Below, piece after piece: positions 1 to 6,803 of a DNA stretch of 12,983 nt (positions within the stretch are counted from its first letter, which is position 1; every line of letters starts with the position of its first letter). Position numbers and translations under genes: made by a program. The notes beneath the pieces are model-generated. The model was given only the letters and a program-made list of their open reading frames with translations. It did no database searches and was not told where the DNA came from. The stretch is from positions 1-12,983 of the forward strand of contig CACXHI010000167.1 in NCBI GenBank assembly GCA_902767395.1. Direction: 5' to 3'. The stretch comes from Oscillospiraceae bacterium (GTDB lineage Bacteria > Bacillota > Clostridia > Oscillospirales > Oscillospiraceae).

Positions 1-2
1 TA

Positions 3-653
3 CTTTTCCAATTGTTCCGGCTGATCGAAGCACAGCCTGCTGTACTTCGCCATGAAAGCCTTGATCTCCGGCACGTCGTAGGCCCAGCAGGCGGCGGCAA
101 AGGGGACTCCGACGGCGCGGGCTATATCGTAGCCGGGCTTCAGGTCGTCCACCACCAGCGCGTCCTCCCGGCGCAGGCCAAACTGGGCAAGTGCCTGTTC
201 CAGCGGCCACGGCGCGGGCTTTCGCCGCTCGGGTGACAGCTCCCAGCCATAGACTGCGTCGGGCTGGGGCAGGTCGTTGGCCTCATAATCCCGGCGGATA
301 TTATGCTCAAAGGAGTGGGAGATCACGCAAACCCAGCCGCCCGCCTCCTTCTGGCGGCGGATGATGCGCGCCATGGCGGGATAGACCGCAGGGATTCGAT
401 CCTTGACGAAGCACTTCCAGATTTCCAGCTCCCGCTCCACCTCTTCGGGGGTGAAGGCCAACACCTCAGTCAGGTAGGCCAGAAAACCGGGATCGAAATT
501 CACACGGAAATAGTCGTGCAGGGAAATCGTCGTCCCCGGTCGCAGCTCGTCGAGCGTGGCAACGAAGGCCGGATAGTGGATGTGGGCCGTGGAGTCCATC
601 ACGGTATCGTCGTGATCGAGAATCAAGCATTGATATTTGAGATTGGTTTCCAT
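3..653 (-). CDS. HAD-family hydrolase (phosphatase-like), 3' end cut by the window edge
   Basis: This is a haloacid-dehalogenase superfamily phosphatase with 217 codons visible; the reading frame is still open at the left edge. The ATG at 653 puts motif I (ILDHDDTVMDS, Asp13 nucleophile and Asp15 acid/base, DxDxT form) 13 residues in, the usual place. The other motifs follow in order: a motif II serine in VISHS, the motif III lysine in ERRKPAPWP, and the motif IV acidic pair in LVVDDLKPGYD. A helical cap separates motifs I and II, as in HAD subfamily I enzymes of the phosphoglycolate phosphatase type. The substrate cannot be read from the sequence. The gene follows mgtE by 53 bp in the same direction and has no promoter of its own that I can see. 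Its ATG has no ribosome-binding site within 12 nt; the nearest purine-rich site (GAAGGAG) lies beyond a hairpin. Family assignment is firm; specificity is unknown. Confidence 0.85.
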   Translation of the reverse strand, partial: METNLKYQCLILDHDDTVMDSTAHIHYPAFVATLDELRPGTTISLHDYFRVNFDPGFLAYLTEVLAFTPEEVERELEIWKCFVKDRIPAVYPAMARIIRRQKEAGGWVCVISHSFEHNIRRDYEANDLPQPDAVYGWELSPERRKPAPWPLEQALAQFGLRREDALVVDDLKPGYDIARAVGVPFAAACWAYDVPEIKAFMAKYSRLCFDQPEQLEK

Positions 654-663
654 AATAAACGCG

Positions 664-688
664 ACGCGGGCCGAGAAACGGCCCGCGT
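664..688 (-). terminator. Intercistronic hairpin between mgtE and the HAD gene
   Basis: A perfect 10-bp stem (664-673 with 679-688) closes a 5-nt loop, 18 nt after the mgtE stop and 10 nt before the HAD start codon. In the direction of transcription (minus) it is followed only by CGCGTTTATT, a poor U-tract. On the plus strand it is followed by TTTTTG, which looks more like a terminator, but no plus-strand gene uses it. It may act as a partial terminator or a 3'-end stabiliser for the mgtE message. Confidence 0.55.
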
Positions 689-706
689 TTTTGCTCCTTC
701 CATTGG

Positions 707-2098
707 TTATAAGGGCAGGAAGAGATTGGCGACGCCAAAATACACCAGCAGGGAGAGGGCGTCCACGATGGTCGTAATAAAGGGGCTGGCCATCACTGCA
801 GGGTCGAAGCCCAGCTTTTTGGCAAGCAGCGGCAGCGAGCAGCCCACAATCTTGGCGAACAGCACCGTAATGGCAAGGGTGATGCAGATGACGCCGATAA
901 TCACGAAGGGGCTGGCGACCGTTACCTCCGCAAAGCTGCCGAGAATCACATAGTCCACCAGAAGAATCTTGCCGAAGCAGGCAATCGCGAGGCTGACGCC
1001 GCAGAGCACGGCGACCCGGGCTTCCTTCCAGATAATCTGCCAGATATCCTTGAACTCAATTTCATTCAGGCTCAGGCCGCGGATGATGGTGACGGAGGCC
1101 TGAGAGCCGGAGTTGCCGGCGGTGTCCATCAGCATGGGGATAAAGGCTGTCAGGATGACCAGCTTGGACAAAGCGGACTCAAAGTGGGAGATGATAATGC
1201 CGGTAAAGGTGGCGGAAACCATAAGCAGCATCAGCCACGGAATTCGGTTTTTCCAGATCTCGAAGGGGCTCATGCTCATGTAGGGCTTCTCCGAGGGAAT
1301 GATTGCGGCCATCTTTTCGATATCCTCGGTGGCCTCCTCTTCCATGACGTCCATCGCGTCGTCGAAGGTAACGATACCGACCAGCCGGTTCTCGGTATCC
1401 ACAACGGGAAGCGCCATAAAGTTGTATTTGGAGAACATCTGGGCGACTTCTTCCTGATCGTCGTGGGTGTTGACCGAGATGACCTTTTCAATCATCATAT
1501 CCCCGATCTGCCGGTCGTCATCGTCGCAGAGCAGCAGATCCTTGACCGTCACCACGCCGATCAGCGTGCGATCCTGCGTCACATAACAGGTGTAGATGGT
1601 CTCCTTGTCGATGCCGGTACGGCGGATGCGGGTAATCGCCTCCGCCACGGTCATCTGGGGCCGCAGAGAGATATACTCCGTGGTCATAATGGAACCGGCG
1701 GAGCTCTCGGGGTAACGCAGAATTTCGTTGATGGATTTGCGCATTTCGGGGTCGGCCTGACTCAGGATGCGGCGGACCACCGTCGCAGGCATTTCCTCAA
1801 TGATGTCTACGGCGTCGTCCACAAACAGCTCGTCGAGGACCTCCTTCAGCTCGGAGTCCGAGAAGCCGCGAATCAACAGCTCCTGCGCCTCCTGATCCAT
1901 CTCGACAAAGGTATCCGCCGCCAGCTCCTTAGGCAGCAGACGGTAGAGCAGTGGGAGGCGTTCCTCCTCCAGATCGTTGAAGATGGCGGCAATATCCGCC
2001 GGATTCATGGTAATCAGGATTTCCCGCAGCGTCGCGTATTTTTTCTCCGCCAGCAGCTTACGCAGGGTATTCTCCATAATTACGGTATGTTCTGCCAT
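707..2098 (-). CDS. mgtE: Magnesium transporter MgtE
   Basis: MgtE is a homodimeric Mg2+ channel/transporter of the cytoplasmic membrane, gated by Mg2+ bound to its cytosolic domains. The 463-aa product has the whole family layout at about normal length: an acidic helical MgtE_N domain (about residues 10-130), two CBS domains (about 137-195 and 201-258), an acidic linker helix (EEEATEDIEKM) and a C-terminal block of hydrophobic segments from about residue 285. The family signature of the second pore helix is intact (PMLMDTAGNSGSQA, 321-334), including the aspartate expected at the ion-selectivity site. The start is the ATG at 2098, preceded by AAGGAGG 6 nt upstream. A sigma-A promoter and a structured leader of about 260 nt lie upstream, so expression is probably regulated at RNA level. 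A HAD hydrolase follows in the same direction. Confidence 0.96.
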   Translation of the reverse strand: MAEHTVIMENTLRKLLAEKKYATLREILITMNPADIAAIFNDLEEERLPLLYRLLPKELAADTFVEMDQEAQELLIRGFSDSELKEVLDELFVDDAVDIIEEMPATVVRRILSQADPEMRKSINEILRYPESSAGSIMTTEYISLRPQMTVAEAITRIRRTGIDKETIYTCYVTQDRTLIGVVTVKDLLLCDDDDRQIGDMMIEKVISVNTHDDQEEVAQMFSKYNFMALPVVDTENRLVGIVTFDDAMDVMEEEATEDIEKMAAIIPSEKPYMSMSPFEIWKNRIPWLMLLMVSATFTGIIISHFESALSKLVILTAFIPMLMDTAGNSGSQASVTIIRGLSLNEIEFKDIWQIIWKEARVAVLCGVSLAIACFGKILLVDYVILGSFAEVTVASPFVIIGVICITLAITVLFAKIVGCSLPLLAKKLGFDPAVMASPFITTIVDALSLLVYFGVANLFLPL

Positions 2099-2357
2099 GT
2101 GGGTTCCTCCTTTTCAGTTTTTGATTCTGCCGTGTATGGCGCGCGCAGTGCGCCGCTACAGACCGCCGGGCAGACGCCGTCGCGGCGGTTGTCGGTCAGG
2201 GAACTGGAAAAGCAGGCACGCAGGCCGAATGCTTAGAGATTCCCAGAACGCAAGGAAATCTCCGCCATGGGACTTCGGCCCGGTACGGTGCCGCTTTTAC
2301 TCCCCGCGTCCATAAAATCTCACTTCCTTTTTCATTGGTTTCGATGAGGCTTCGCTA
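2099..2357 (-). promoter_or_regulatory. Long structured 5' leader of mgtE
   Basis: About 258 nt separate the predicted transcription start (near 2357) from the mgtE ATG. In the minus-strand RNA a clear two-level hairpin forms: outer stem GGCCGAA/TTCGGCC (2274-2280 with 2223-2229), and inner 9-bp stem GAGATTTCC/GGGAATCTC (2254-2262 with 2236-2244, one G-U) with a 9-nt loop. Downstream is a very GC-rich stretch (2110-2185) with further complementary segments such as CCGCC/GGCGG. In Firmicutes mgtE is often controlled by the Mg2+-sensing M-box riboswitch, but I do not see its conserved core here, so this may be a different type of element. A short ORF overlaps the main hairpin. Confidence 0.5.
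2233..2313 (-). CDS. Possible 26-aa leader peptide in the mgtE 5' UTR
   Basis: An ATG at 2313 is preceded by a Shine-Dalgarno-like AAGGAAGTGAG and opens a 26-codon frame ending in TAA at 2233-2235. The peptide starts MDAGSKSGTVPGRSPM and resembles nothing I recognise. Its coding sequence runs through the main leader hairpin (2223-2280) and stops just past the inner stem, so a translating ribosome would melt that structure. This is the geometry of a translation-coupled attenuator. A shorter alternative ORF of 12 codons starts at 2335 and overlaps it. Codon evidence is negligible at this size, so this is only a candidate. Confidence 0.25.
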   Translation of the reverse strand: MDAGSKSGTVPGRSPMAEISLRSGNL

Positions 2358-2363
2358 TTTTCT

Positions 2364-2392
2364 ATGATACCTGAGAAACGAAAAAAAGTCAA
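2364..2392 (-). promoter_or_regulatory. Sigma-A promoter of mgtE
   Basis: TTGACT (2387-2392) and TATCAT (2364-2369) are separated by exactly 17 bp on the minus strand, and a T-rich spacer starts right after the -35. Transcription should begin near 2357. The promoter lies just after the terminator of the upstream gene, as expected for a new transcription unit. Confidence 0.75.
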
Positions 2393-2445
2393 GGAAAAGC
2401 CGTCTGTTTTTCGTGATTGCAAGGCGCACAGACGCGCCCAAATAA

Positions 2446-2484
2446 GCCGATCCGGCCCGCCGTGGGACGGCGGGCCGGATCGGC
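2446..2484 (-). terminator. Terminator after the DUF6483-like gene
   Basis: A perfect 17-bp GC-rich stem (2446-2462 with 2468-2484, loop TGGGA) lies 24 nt downstream of the stop codon at 2508. On the minus strand it is followed by TTATTTG, a short imperfect U-tract. It separates the rnj transcription unit from the mgtE promoter. The stem is strong but the tail is weak. Confidence 0.75.
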
Positions 2485-2507
2485 GCGTGGGCAGAAAGCG
2501 CGGTGAT

Positions 2508-2894
2508 TCAGAGCGACAGCGGGCTGAGGTCGAGTCCGTAGGCGACGCACAGCTCCCTGAGCCCGCTCAGCACCTCGTCTCGCGGCAGGCCGCAGCGCTC
2601 CAGTGTTTCGTCTGACAGCGCGTTCAGCTCGCCATAAAACCGAAGCCCCGCCTCGAGCGCCTCCGGGTCCCCGCTGTCCACGGCCTCGTAAAGCAGGTTC
2701 TCCGCCTCGCAGAGGCGCTCCGCGCGCACCAGCACGCCGAGCCGGAAGCTGAGGGTGCCTGTGTCCGCCTCCGTGGGCTGCTGCGTATCCAAGCGGACGT
2801 CGCCGGTCAACGCGTCTGCCTTGCCGAGAATCAGGGAAAACACGTACCGGGTGATAATTTCGATTTGCCTGACGAACCAATCCTGATGGTACAT
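2508..2894 (-). CDS. Small conserved hypothetical protein, DUF6483-like
   Basis: This 128-aa cytoplasmic protein has no signal peptide. The N-terminus (MYHQDWFVRQIEIITRYV) and the overall layout resemble the DUF6483 family of Clostridia, from memory: an aromatic/hydrophobic first helix, a variable acidic middle, then helices with an AENLLYEAVDSGDPEAL stretch. That second half looks like a single helical-repeat (TPR-like) hairpin and ends near the C-terminal LCVAYGLDL. The function of the family is not known. The ATG at 2894 has a good ribosome-binding site (CGGAGGAAG). The gene lies 69 bp downstream of RNase J with no promoter between, so it is probably co-transcribed with rnj across an intervening hairpin, and it ends at a strong terminator. 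That the gene is real is fairly certain; the family name is moderately sure. Confidence 0.75.
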   Translation of the reverse strand: MYHQDWFVRQIEIITRYVFSLILGKADALTGDVRLDTQQPTEADTGTLSFRLGVLVRAERLCEAENLLYEAVDSGDPEALEAGLRFYGELNALSDETLERCGLPRDEVLSGLRELCVAYGLDLSPLSL

Positions 2895-2925
2895 TTTGCT
2901 TCCTCCGTCTCTATGCGGGTGTGCA

Positions 2926-2962
2926 TCTGTGCAGCAGCGGATTGCGTTCGCCGCTGCACAGA
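2926..2962 (-). repeat. Inverted repeat (hairpin) immediately after the rnj stop
   Basis: TCTGTGCA plus GCGG (2926-2933, 2937-2940) pair with CCGC plus TGCACAGA (2951-2962), giving 12 bp with a 3-nt bulge and a 10-nt loop. It begins one base after the rnj stop codon. No U-tract follows in the minus direction, so it looks like an RNA-stability or processing element rather than a terminator. Confidence 0.5.
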
Positions 2963-2963
2963 A

Positions 2964-4622
2964 TCAAAGCTCCGTCAAGATGGGCAGGATCATCGGGTTG
3001 CGCTTGACAGACTTAAAGAGATAGGCAGTCAGGTCGTTCTTGATGGCGGTCTTGATGGCGGCGTGATCCTTGATCCGCTTGGTGCGGCAGCGATCGAGGC
3101 TGTCGCAGACGATATAGCGGAGGGCCTCCATTAAATCCTCGGCGTCCTTGACGTAGACAAAGCCCCGTGTCACAATGTCCGGGCCGGAGACCACTCCGCC
3201 GTCCTCGGCGGAAAGAACCACACTGACCACAATCATGCCGTCCTGCGCCAGATGCTTCCGGTCGCGCAGAACCACGCTGCCCACATCCCCGACGCCGAAG
3301 CCGTCCACGAAGATTTTTCCCGCGGGGACCAGCTCGCCGGTAAGCTTGCAGGTCTTGGCGGTCAGCTCAAAGACCTGACCGATATCCGCCACAAAAATGC
3401 GCCTGGGGCTCATGCCCATCTGGAGGGCCAGCTTTTCATGAGTGCGAAGCATTCGCTGCTCGCCGTGGGCGGGAATGAAAAAGCGCGGCTTCAGCAGGGC
3501 GTGAATCAGCTTCAGCTCCTCCTGACAGGCGTGGCCCGAGACATGCAGTCCCTCCGACTTGTCGTAAATCACCTCGGCGCCCTTGCGGTAGAGCTCGTTA
3601 ATGATCTTTCCGATGGCCTTCTCGTTGCCGGGAATGGCAGAGGCAGAAATCAGCACGCGGTCAAGCGCGGTGATTGTCACCTGCCGGTGGTTGTCAAAGG
3701 CCATGCGGGACAGGGCGGACATGTTCTCGCCCTGTGAACCGGTAGCGACGATGACCATGCGATTCGGCGCGATGCTCTTGATCTCGCTGACGTCCACCAC
3801 CAGATCCTGCGGCACCTGAAGATATCCCAGCTCGGAGGCGACCTTCAGAATATTCTCCATGCTGCGACCCGTGACGGCGACCTTGCGCCCGTGACGCCTG
3901 GCGATGTTCAGAATGGACTGAATGCGGTACATATTGGAGGCAAAGGTGGTGATGATAATGCGCTTGTCGCAGCCGCGAAACTGTCGGTCGATGCTTTCCG
4001 TGACAAGGGACTCCGAAGGGGTGTAGCCTCCGCGCTCCACGTTGGTCGAGTCACAGAGCATGGCGAGCACGCCCTCCTTGCCCAGCTCGCCCAAGCGGGC
4101 CAGATCGGTCATGCCCTCGGGGGAGGTCGGGTCGATCTTGAAATCCCCCGTCATTACAATCCTGCCGACCGGGGTATGAATGCAGAAGGCCACTGCGTCG
4201 GCAATCGAGTGATTGACGTGGATGAACTCGACCTGAAAACACCCGGCCTTAACAATCTCTCCGGCCTGATGGGTGACCAGCTTGACCGCATCGGTGAGCC
4301 CATGCTCCTCCAGCTTCAGGCGGATCAGGCCGTTGGTGAGCGGCGTCCCGTGTACCGGGGCGTTGACAGCCTGCAAAACGTAGGGCAGAGAGCCGATGTG
4401 ATCCTCATGCCCGTGCGTAATGAAGAAGCCGCGCAGCTTCTTCTGGTTATTCACAAGATATGTCACGTCGGGAATCACCAGATCCACACCGTACATATCA
4501 TCCTCGGGAAAGCCAAGGCCGCAGTCCACGACAATCATATCCTTGCCGTATTCCAAAACGGTGATGTTCTTCCCGATCTCATTCAGTCCCCCAAGGGGGA
4601 TAATCCTAAGCTTTTCTGACAA
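2964..4622 (-). CDS. rnj: Ribonuclease J
   Basis: RNase J is a metallo-beta-lactamase/beta-CASP nuclease with 5'-3' exonuclease and endonuclease activity; it drives mRNA turnover and rRNA maturation in Firmicutes. The 552-aa length matches the family. The metal site is complete: HGHEDH at 70-75, His138 in VNHSIAD, Asp160 in MTGDFKID, and His386 in PAHGEQR. The beta-CASP region carries the expected TTFASN, GRSMEN, ATGSQGE and HVSGHACQEELK blocks, and the C-terminus ends in the family-typical RNPMILPILTEL. The start codon is TTG at 4622, placed 8 nt after AAAGGAG; no ATG nearby would keep the N-terminal SEKLRIIPLGGLNEIGKN block. The gene has its own promoter and an approximately 80-nt leader with a small GGCGG/CCGCC hairpin. 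It heads a two-gene unit with the DUF6483-like gene. Confidence 0.96.
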   Translation of the reverse strand: MSEKLRIIPLGGLNEIGKNITVLEYGKDMIVVDCGLGFPEDDMYGVDLVIPDVTYLVNNQKKLRGFFITHGHEDHIGSLPYVLQAVNAPVHGTPLTNGLIRLKLEEHGLTDAVKLVTHQAGEIVKAGCFQVEFIHVNHSIADAVAFCIHTPVGRIVMTGDFKIDPTSPEGMTDLARLGELGKEGVLAMLCDSTNVERGGYTPSESLVTESIDRQFRGCDKRIIITTFASNMYRIQSILNIARRHGRKVAVTGRSMENILKVASELGYLQVPQDLVVDVSEIKSIAPNRMVIVATGSQGENMSALSRMAFDNHRQVTITALDRVLISASAIPGNEKAIGKIINELYRKGAEVIYDKSEGLHVSGHACQEELKLIHALLKPRFFIPAHGEQRMLRTHEKLALQMGMSPRRIFVADIGQVFELTAKTCKLTGELVPAGKIFVDGFGVGDVGSVVLRDRKHLAQDGMIVVSVVLSAEDGGVVSGPDIVTRGFVYVKDAEDLMEALRYIVCDSLDRCRTKRIKDHAAIKTAIKNDLTAYLFKSVKRNPMILPILTEL

Positions 4623-4707
4623 ACTGATAACTCCTTTGTTGGATAAAAAATTTCAAACATTCAGTTCGGCGGAAATACACCGCCTCCGCAATTGGTTTTT
4701 CGTCAAC

Positions 4708-4735
4708 ATTATACCATGGTGCGCCGGAAAATCAA
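4708..4735 (-). promoter_or_regulatory. Promoter of rnj
   Basis: TTGATT (4730-4735) and a perfect TATAAT (4708-4713) lie 16 bp apart on the minus strand. The -10 is preceded by TGG, making it an extended -10. Predicted start near 4701. It sits directly after the terminator of the upstream gene. Confidence 0.75.
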
Positions 4736-4741
4736 CACGAA

Positions 4742-4775
4742 AAACGCCCGTTCGGGTCTGTCCGAATGGGCGTTT
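4742..4775 (-). terminator. Terminator of the zinc-ribbon membrane protein gene
   Basis: A 14-bp stem (4742-4755 with 4762-4775, one G-U pair, 6-nt loop) is followed on the minus strand by TTTTTCG. The stem starts at the last base of the stop codon. This is a classical intrinsic terminator. Confidence 0.85.
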
Positions 4776-5218
4776 CAGGATTTCCGGATAAATTTTTCGC
4801 TGCATTTGGGACATTTGATGCAGATTTTTCCCCGTCCGCGCGGGACGCGAACGGTCTGCTTGCAGTTGGGACAGCGATAGTAGCGGTTCTGACGGTCCAG
4901 CACTCTGGATTTCCACGTCAGATACCTGCGGTTCTCCAGAATGCGCTTCTCAAGGTTCCGGGAAAAGAGGCGAAACATGCAGAGCAGCAACAGCACATAG
5001 GAGATCAAGCTGATCACCATACCGATGATGGCGCAGACAGCACCGAACCACGAGAGCACCATGCTGACCAGATTGAGAACCACCGCTGTGACCAGCAAAA
5101 AGATATTCAGTTGATCGACGCCATAGCGTCCGTACATGAACCGGCGCATGAACGCGGAATAACGCGCAAGCATCCTTCGGAACACGGCTCCCACCACCTT
5201 GCGGAACGCATTTTCCAC
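4775..5218 (-). CDS. Small membrane protein with C-terminal zinc ribbon
   Basis: This 147-aa protein of unknown function has a basic N-terminus with an aromatic FMYGRYGVDQLN block (27-38), two adjacent transmembrane helices (about 39-57 and 61-83) and a basic cytosolic tail. The tail ends in a zinc-ribbon pair of CxxC knuckles (Cys116/Cys119 in CPNC, Cys136/Cys139 in CPKC, with an additional Cys133). This resembles small membrane/zinc-ribbon proteins common in Clostridia, but I know no assigned role. The start is the GTG at 5218 with GGGAG 8 nt upstream and a promoter immediately before it, leaving only a very short leader (about 19 nt). An internal ATG at codon 24, just before the conserved aromatic block, is an alternative. 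It is a monocistronic unit with its own promoter and terminator. Confidence 0.8.
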   Translation of the reverse strand: MENAFRKVVGAVFRRMLARYSAFMRRFMYGRYGVDQLNIFLLVTAVVLNLVSMVLSWFGAVCAIIGMVISLISYVLLLLCMFRLFSRNLEKRILENRRYLTWKSRVLDRQNRYYRCPNCKQTVRVPRGRGKICIKCPKCSEKFIRKS

Positions 5219-5242
5219 CGGAAGGACTCCCGGATAGCTTGT

Positions 5243-5270
5243 ATTATATCCGCTTTTCCGACAAAATCAA
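5243..5270 (-). promoter_or_regulatory. Promoter of the zinc-ribbon membrane protein gene
   Basis: TTGATT (5265-5270) and TATAAT (5243-5248) lie 16 bp apart on the minus strand, almost the same architecture as the rnj promoter. Transcription would start near 5237, about 19 nt before the GTG start codon. Confidence 0.7.
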
Positions 5271-5299
5271 GAAACCGGCCTGAGAATTTACGGAAAGTT

Positions 5300-5322
5300 A
5301 AAAAATGGGAGCAAGCGTTCCC
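5300..5322 (-). terminator. Weak candidate terminator after the SCIFF maturase
   Basis: A short imperfect stem (GGGA/TCCC, 5307-5322) is followed on the minus strand by a run of six T (5300-5305), 40 nt after the maturase stop. The T-run is convincing but the stem is poor. Confidence 0.4.
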
Positions 5323-5361
5323 CCTGCGCGGGCAATCGACGTCGAGAGCCTCTGATTGACG

Positions 5362-6741
5362 TCACGGCTGCACACCGACCTGTCTGGCAACCGCCAGCAT
5401 GAGCGCACACTCCATGCGCTTTTTGAACAGGTCGCAGCCATATTGGTAGGTTCCGGTGATTTTGCCGGTTGCATGATAGGCGTTGGCTGCACAGCCGCCG
5501 GAGCAGTAGAGCCTCGCCCAGCAGTCGCGGCACTCGGGGCGGGCATAGACGTTGCAGGCGGCAAACTGCGCCTGAATCTCGTGATTCGTCACACCGTTCC
5601 AAATATCGCCCAGCTTGAAGCGCTCCTCGCCCACAAACTGATGACAGGGATAGAGGTCACCCCAGGGGGTGACGGCCATGTATTCCGTGCCGGAGCCGCA
5701 GCCGGAGATGCGCTTATAGATGCACGGGCCGCCGGTCAGGTCAATCATGTAGTGGTAGAAGGTAAAGGGACGGCCCTCCCGGTCGCGCTCCAGCATGAGC
5801 TTCGCAAGGTCCTCATACTGTTGCATGACGATGGGCTTGTCCGCCTCGGTCAGCGCGGAGGGATCGTCCGGGGCACAGACCACAGGCTCCATGCTCAGCT
5901 CCGTAAAGCCGAGCTCGAGCATGGTCTGGACGTCCTTCAAAAAATCGGGGTTCGCGTGGGTAAAGGTGCCGCGCATATAGTAGCCCTTGCCGCCGCGCTT
6001 GTCCACAAAGCGCTGGAACCTCGGCACAATGCGCTCCCAGCTTCCGTTGCCGGCATAGTCCACGCGGAAGCGGTCGTGGATTTCCTTCCGTCCGTCAAGA
6101 GAAAGGACGACGTTGTGGCACTCGCGGTTGGCAAAGTCGATCACGTCGTCATCCACCAGAACGCCGTTTGTCGTCAGGGTAAAGCGGAAGCACTTCCCTG
6201 CCGCCTGCTCGATGGAGCGGGCATAGGCCACAAGCTCCTTCACGACGTCAAAATTCATCAAGGGCTCGCCGCCGAAGAAGTCCACCTCCAGATTCTTCCG
6301 TGTGCCGGAATGCTCCACAAGGAAATCCAGCGCCCGCTTTCCGACCTCAAAGGACATGATTGCCCGGTCGCCATGATATTTCCCCTGACTGGCGAAGCAG
6401 TAGGAGCAGTTGAGGTTGCAGACGTGCGCGACGTGAAGGCAAAGCGCCTTGATCACACCCGAGGTCTTGGCCTTGAGCTGGCCGGCCATGGGTGCATAGG
6501 TATCGGGCGTAAAGAGCTTGCCCGCGTTTTTGAGAGCAGTGAGCTGATCGTAAGCCTCGTTCAGCTCGGCCTCCGTGACCTTCCCGGCATACTTCTGCGC
6601 CAGAGCCGCAAGCAGTGCGGCTCGATCTTGGGCTTCGTAGCCTGCGATCATGTCATAGGCAACCTCGTCGACGAGATGGATGGAGCCGGAGCAGACGTCA
6701 AGGACGATGTTGTAGCCGTTGAGTTGGAATTGATGAATCAT
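5362..6741 (-). CDS. scfB: SCIFF-peptide maturase, radical SAM/SPASM enzyme
   Basis: This enzyme installs thioether crosslinks between cysteine sulfur and a residue alpha-carbon of the SCIFF precursor, using S-adenosylmethionine (CteB of Clostridium thermocellum is the studied example). The 459-aa product has an N-terminal peptide-recognition (RRE-like) region (about 1-90). The radical-SAM core follows with Cys108/Cys112/Cys115 in HVCNLNCSYCFASQG, GGEP at 157-160 and SLDG near 214. The C-terminal SPASM region carries two auxiliary-cluster ligand sets: Cys340, Cys348 and Cys366, then Cys396, Cys404, Cys407, Cys413, Cys417 and Cys436. I take the ATG at 6741, with GGAG 6 nt upstream; the protein then begins MIHQFQLNGYNIVLDVCSG as in other maturases. 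The longer frame to 6882 runs into the precursor gene and is rejected. It lies 62 bp downstream of the precursor, beyond an attenuator hairpin. Confidence 0.95.
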   Translation of the reverse strand: MIHQFQLNGYNIVLDVCSGSIHLVDEVAYDMIAGYEAQDRAALLAALAQKYAGKVTEAELNEAYDQLTALKNAGKLFTPDTYAPMAGQLKAKTSGVIKALCLHVAHVCNLNCSYCFASQGKYHGDRAIMSFEVGKRALDFLVEHSGTRKNLEVDFFGGEPLMNFDVVKELVAYARSIEQAAGKCFRFTLTTNGVLVDDDVIDFANRECHNVVLSLDGRKEIHDRFRVDYAGNGSWERIVPRFQRFVDKRGGKGYYMRGTFTHANPDFLKDVQTMLELGFTELSMEPVVCAPDDPSALTEADKPIVMQQYEDLAKLMLERDREGRPFTFYHYMIDLTGGPCIYKRISGCGSGTEYMAVTPWGDLYPCHQFVGEERFKLGDIWNGVTNHEIQAQFAACNVYARPECRDCWARLYCSGGCAANAYHATGKITGTYQYGCDLFKKRMECALMLAVARQVGVQP

Positions 6742-6763
6742 AGCATTCTCCGTCATGACAGGA

Positions 6764-6790
6764 AAATGCCGCCGTTCTCCGGCGGCATTC
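6764..6790 (-). terminator. Attenuator hairpin between SCIFF precursor and maturase
   Basis: On the minus strand, AATGCCGCC (6781-6789) pairs with GGCGGCATT (6765-6773); the closing G-C shortens the loop to 5 nt and a G-T pair extends the base. The stem is followed by TTTCC. There is no promoter in the gap. It probably ends most transcripts after the precursor and lets a few continue into the maturase, giving excess substrate over enzyme. Confidence 0.7.
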
Positions 6791-6803
6791 TTACCCTTTG
6801 TGC

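Noticed and set aside
664..692. Plus-strand intrinsic terminator
   Set aside because: The stem plus T-run looks good on the plus strand, but there is no plus-strand gene to its left in the window; more likely a hairpin of the minus-strand mgtE/HAD transcript.
1184..2236. Long plus-strand open frame opposite mgtE (350 codons)
   Set aside because: Antisense to an unmistakable mgtE; histidine/aspartate-rich composition typical of shadow frames.
2099..2357. M-box (Mg2+ riboswitch) upstream of mgtE
   Set aside because: Position fits, but I could not find the conserved M-box core motifs by eye; kept as an unassigned structured leader.
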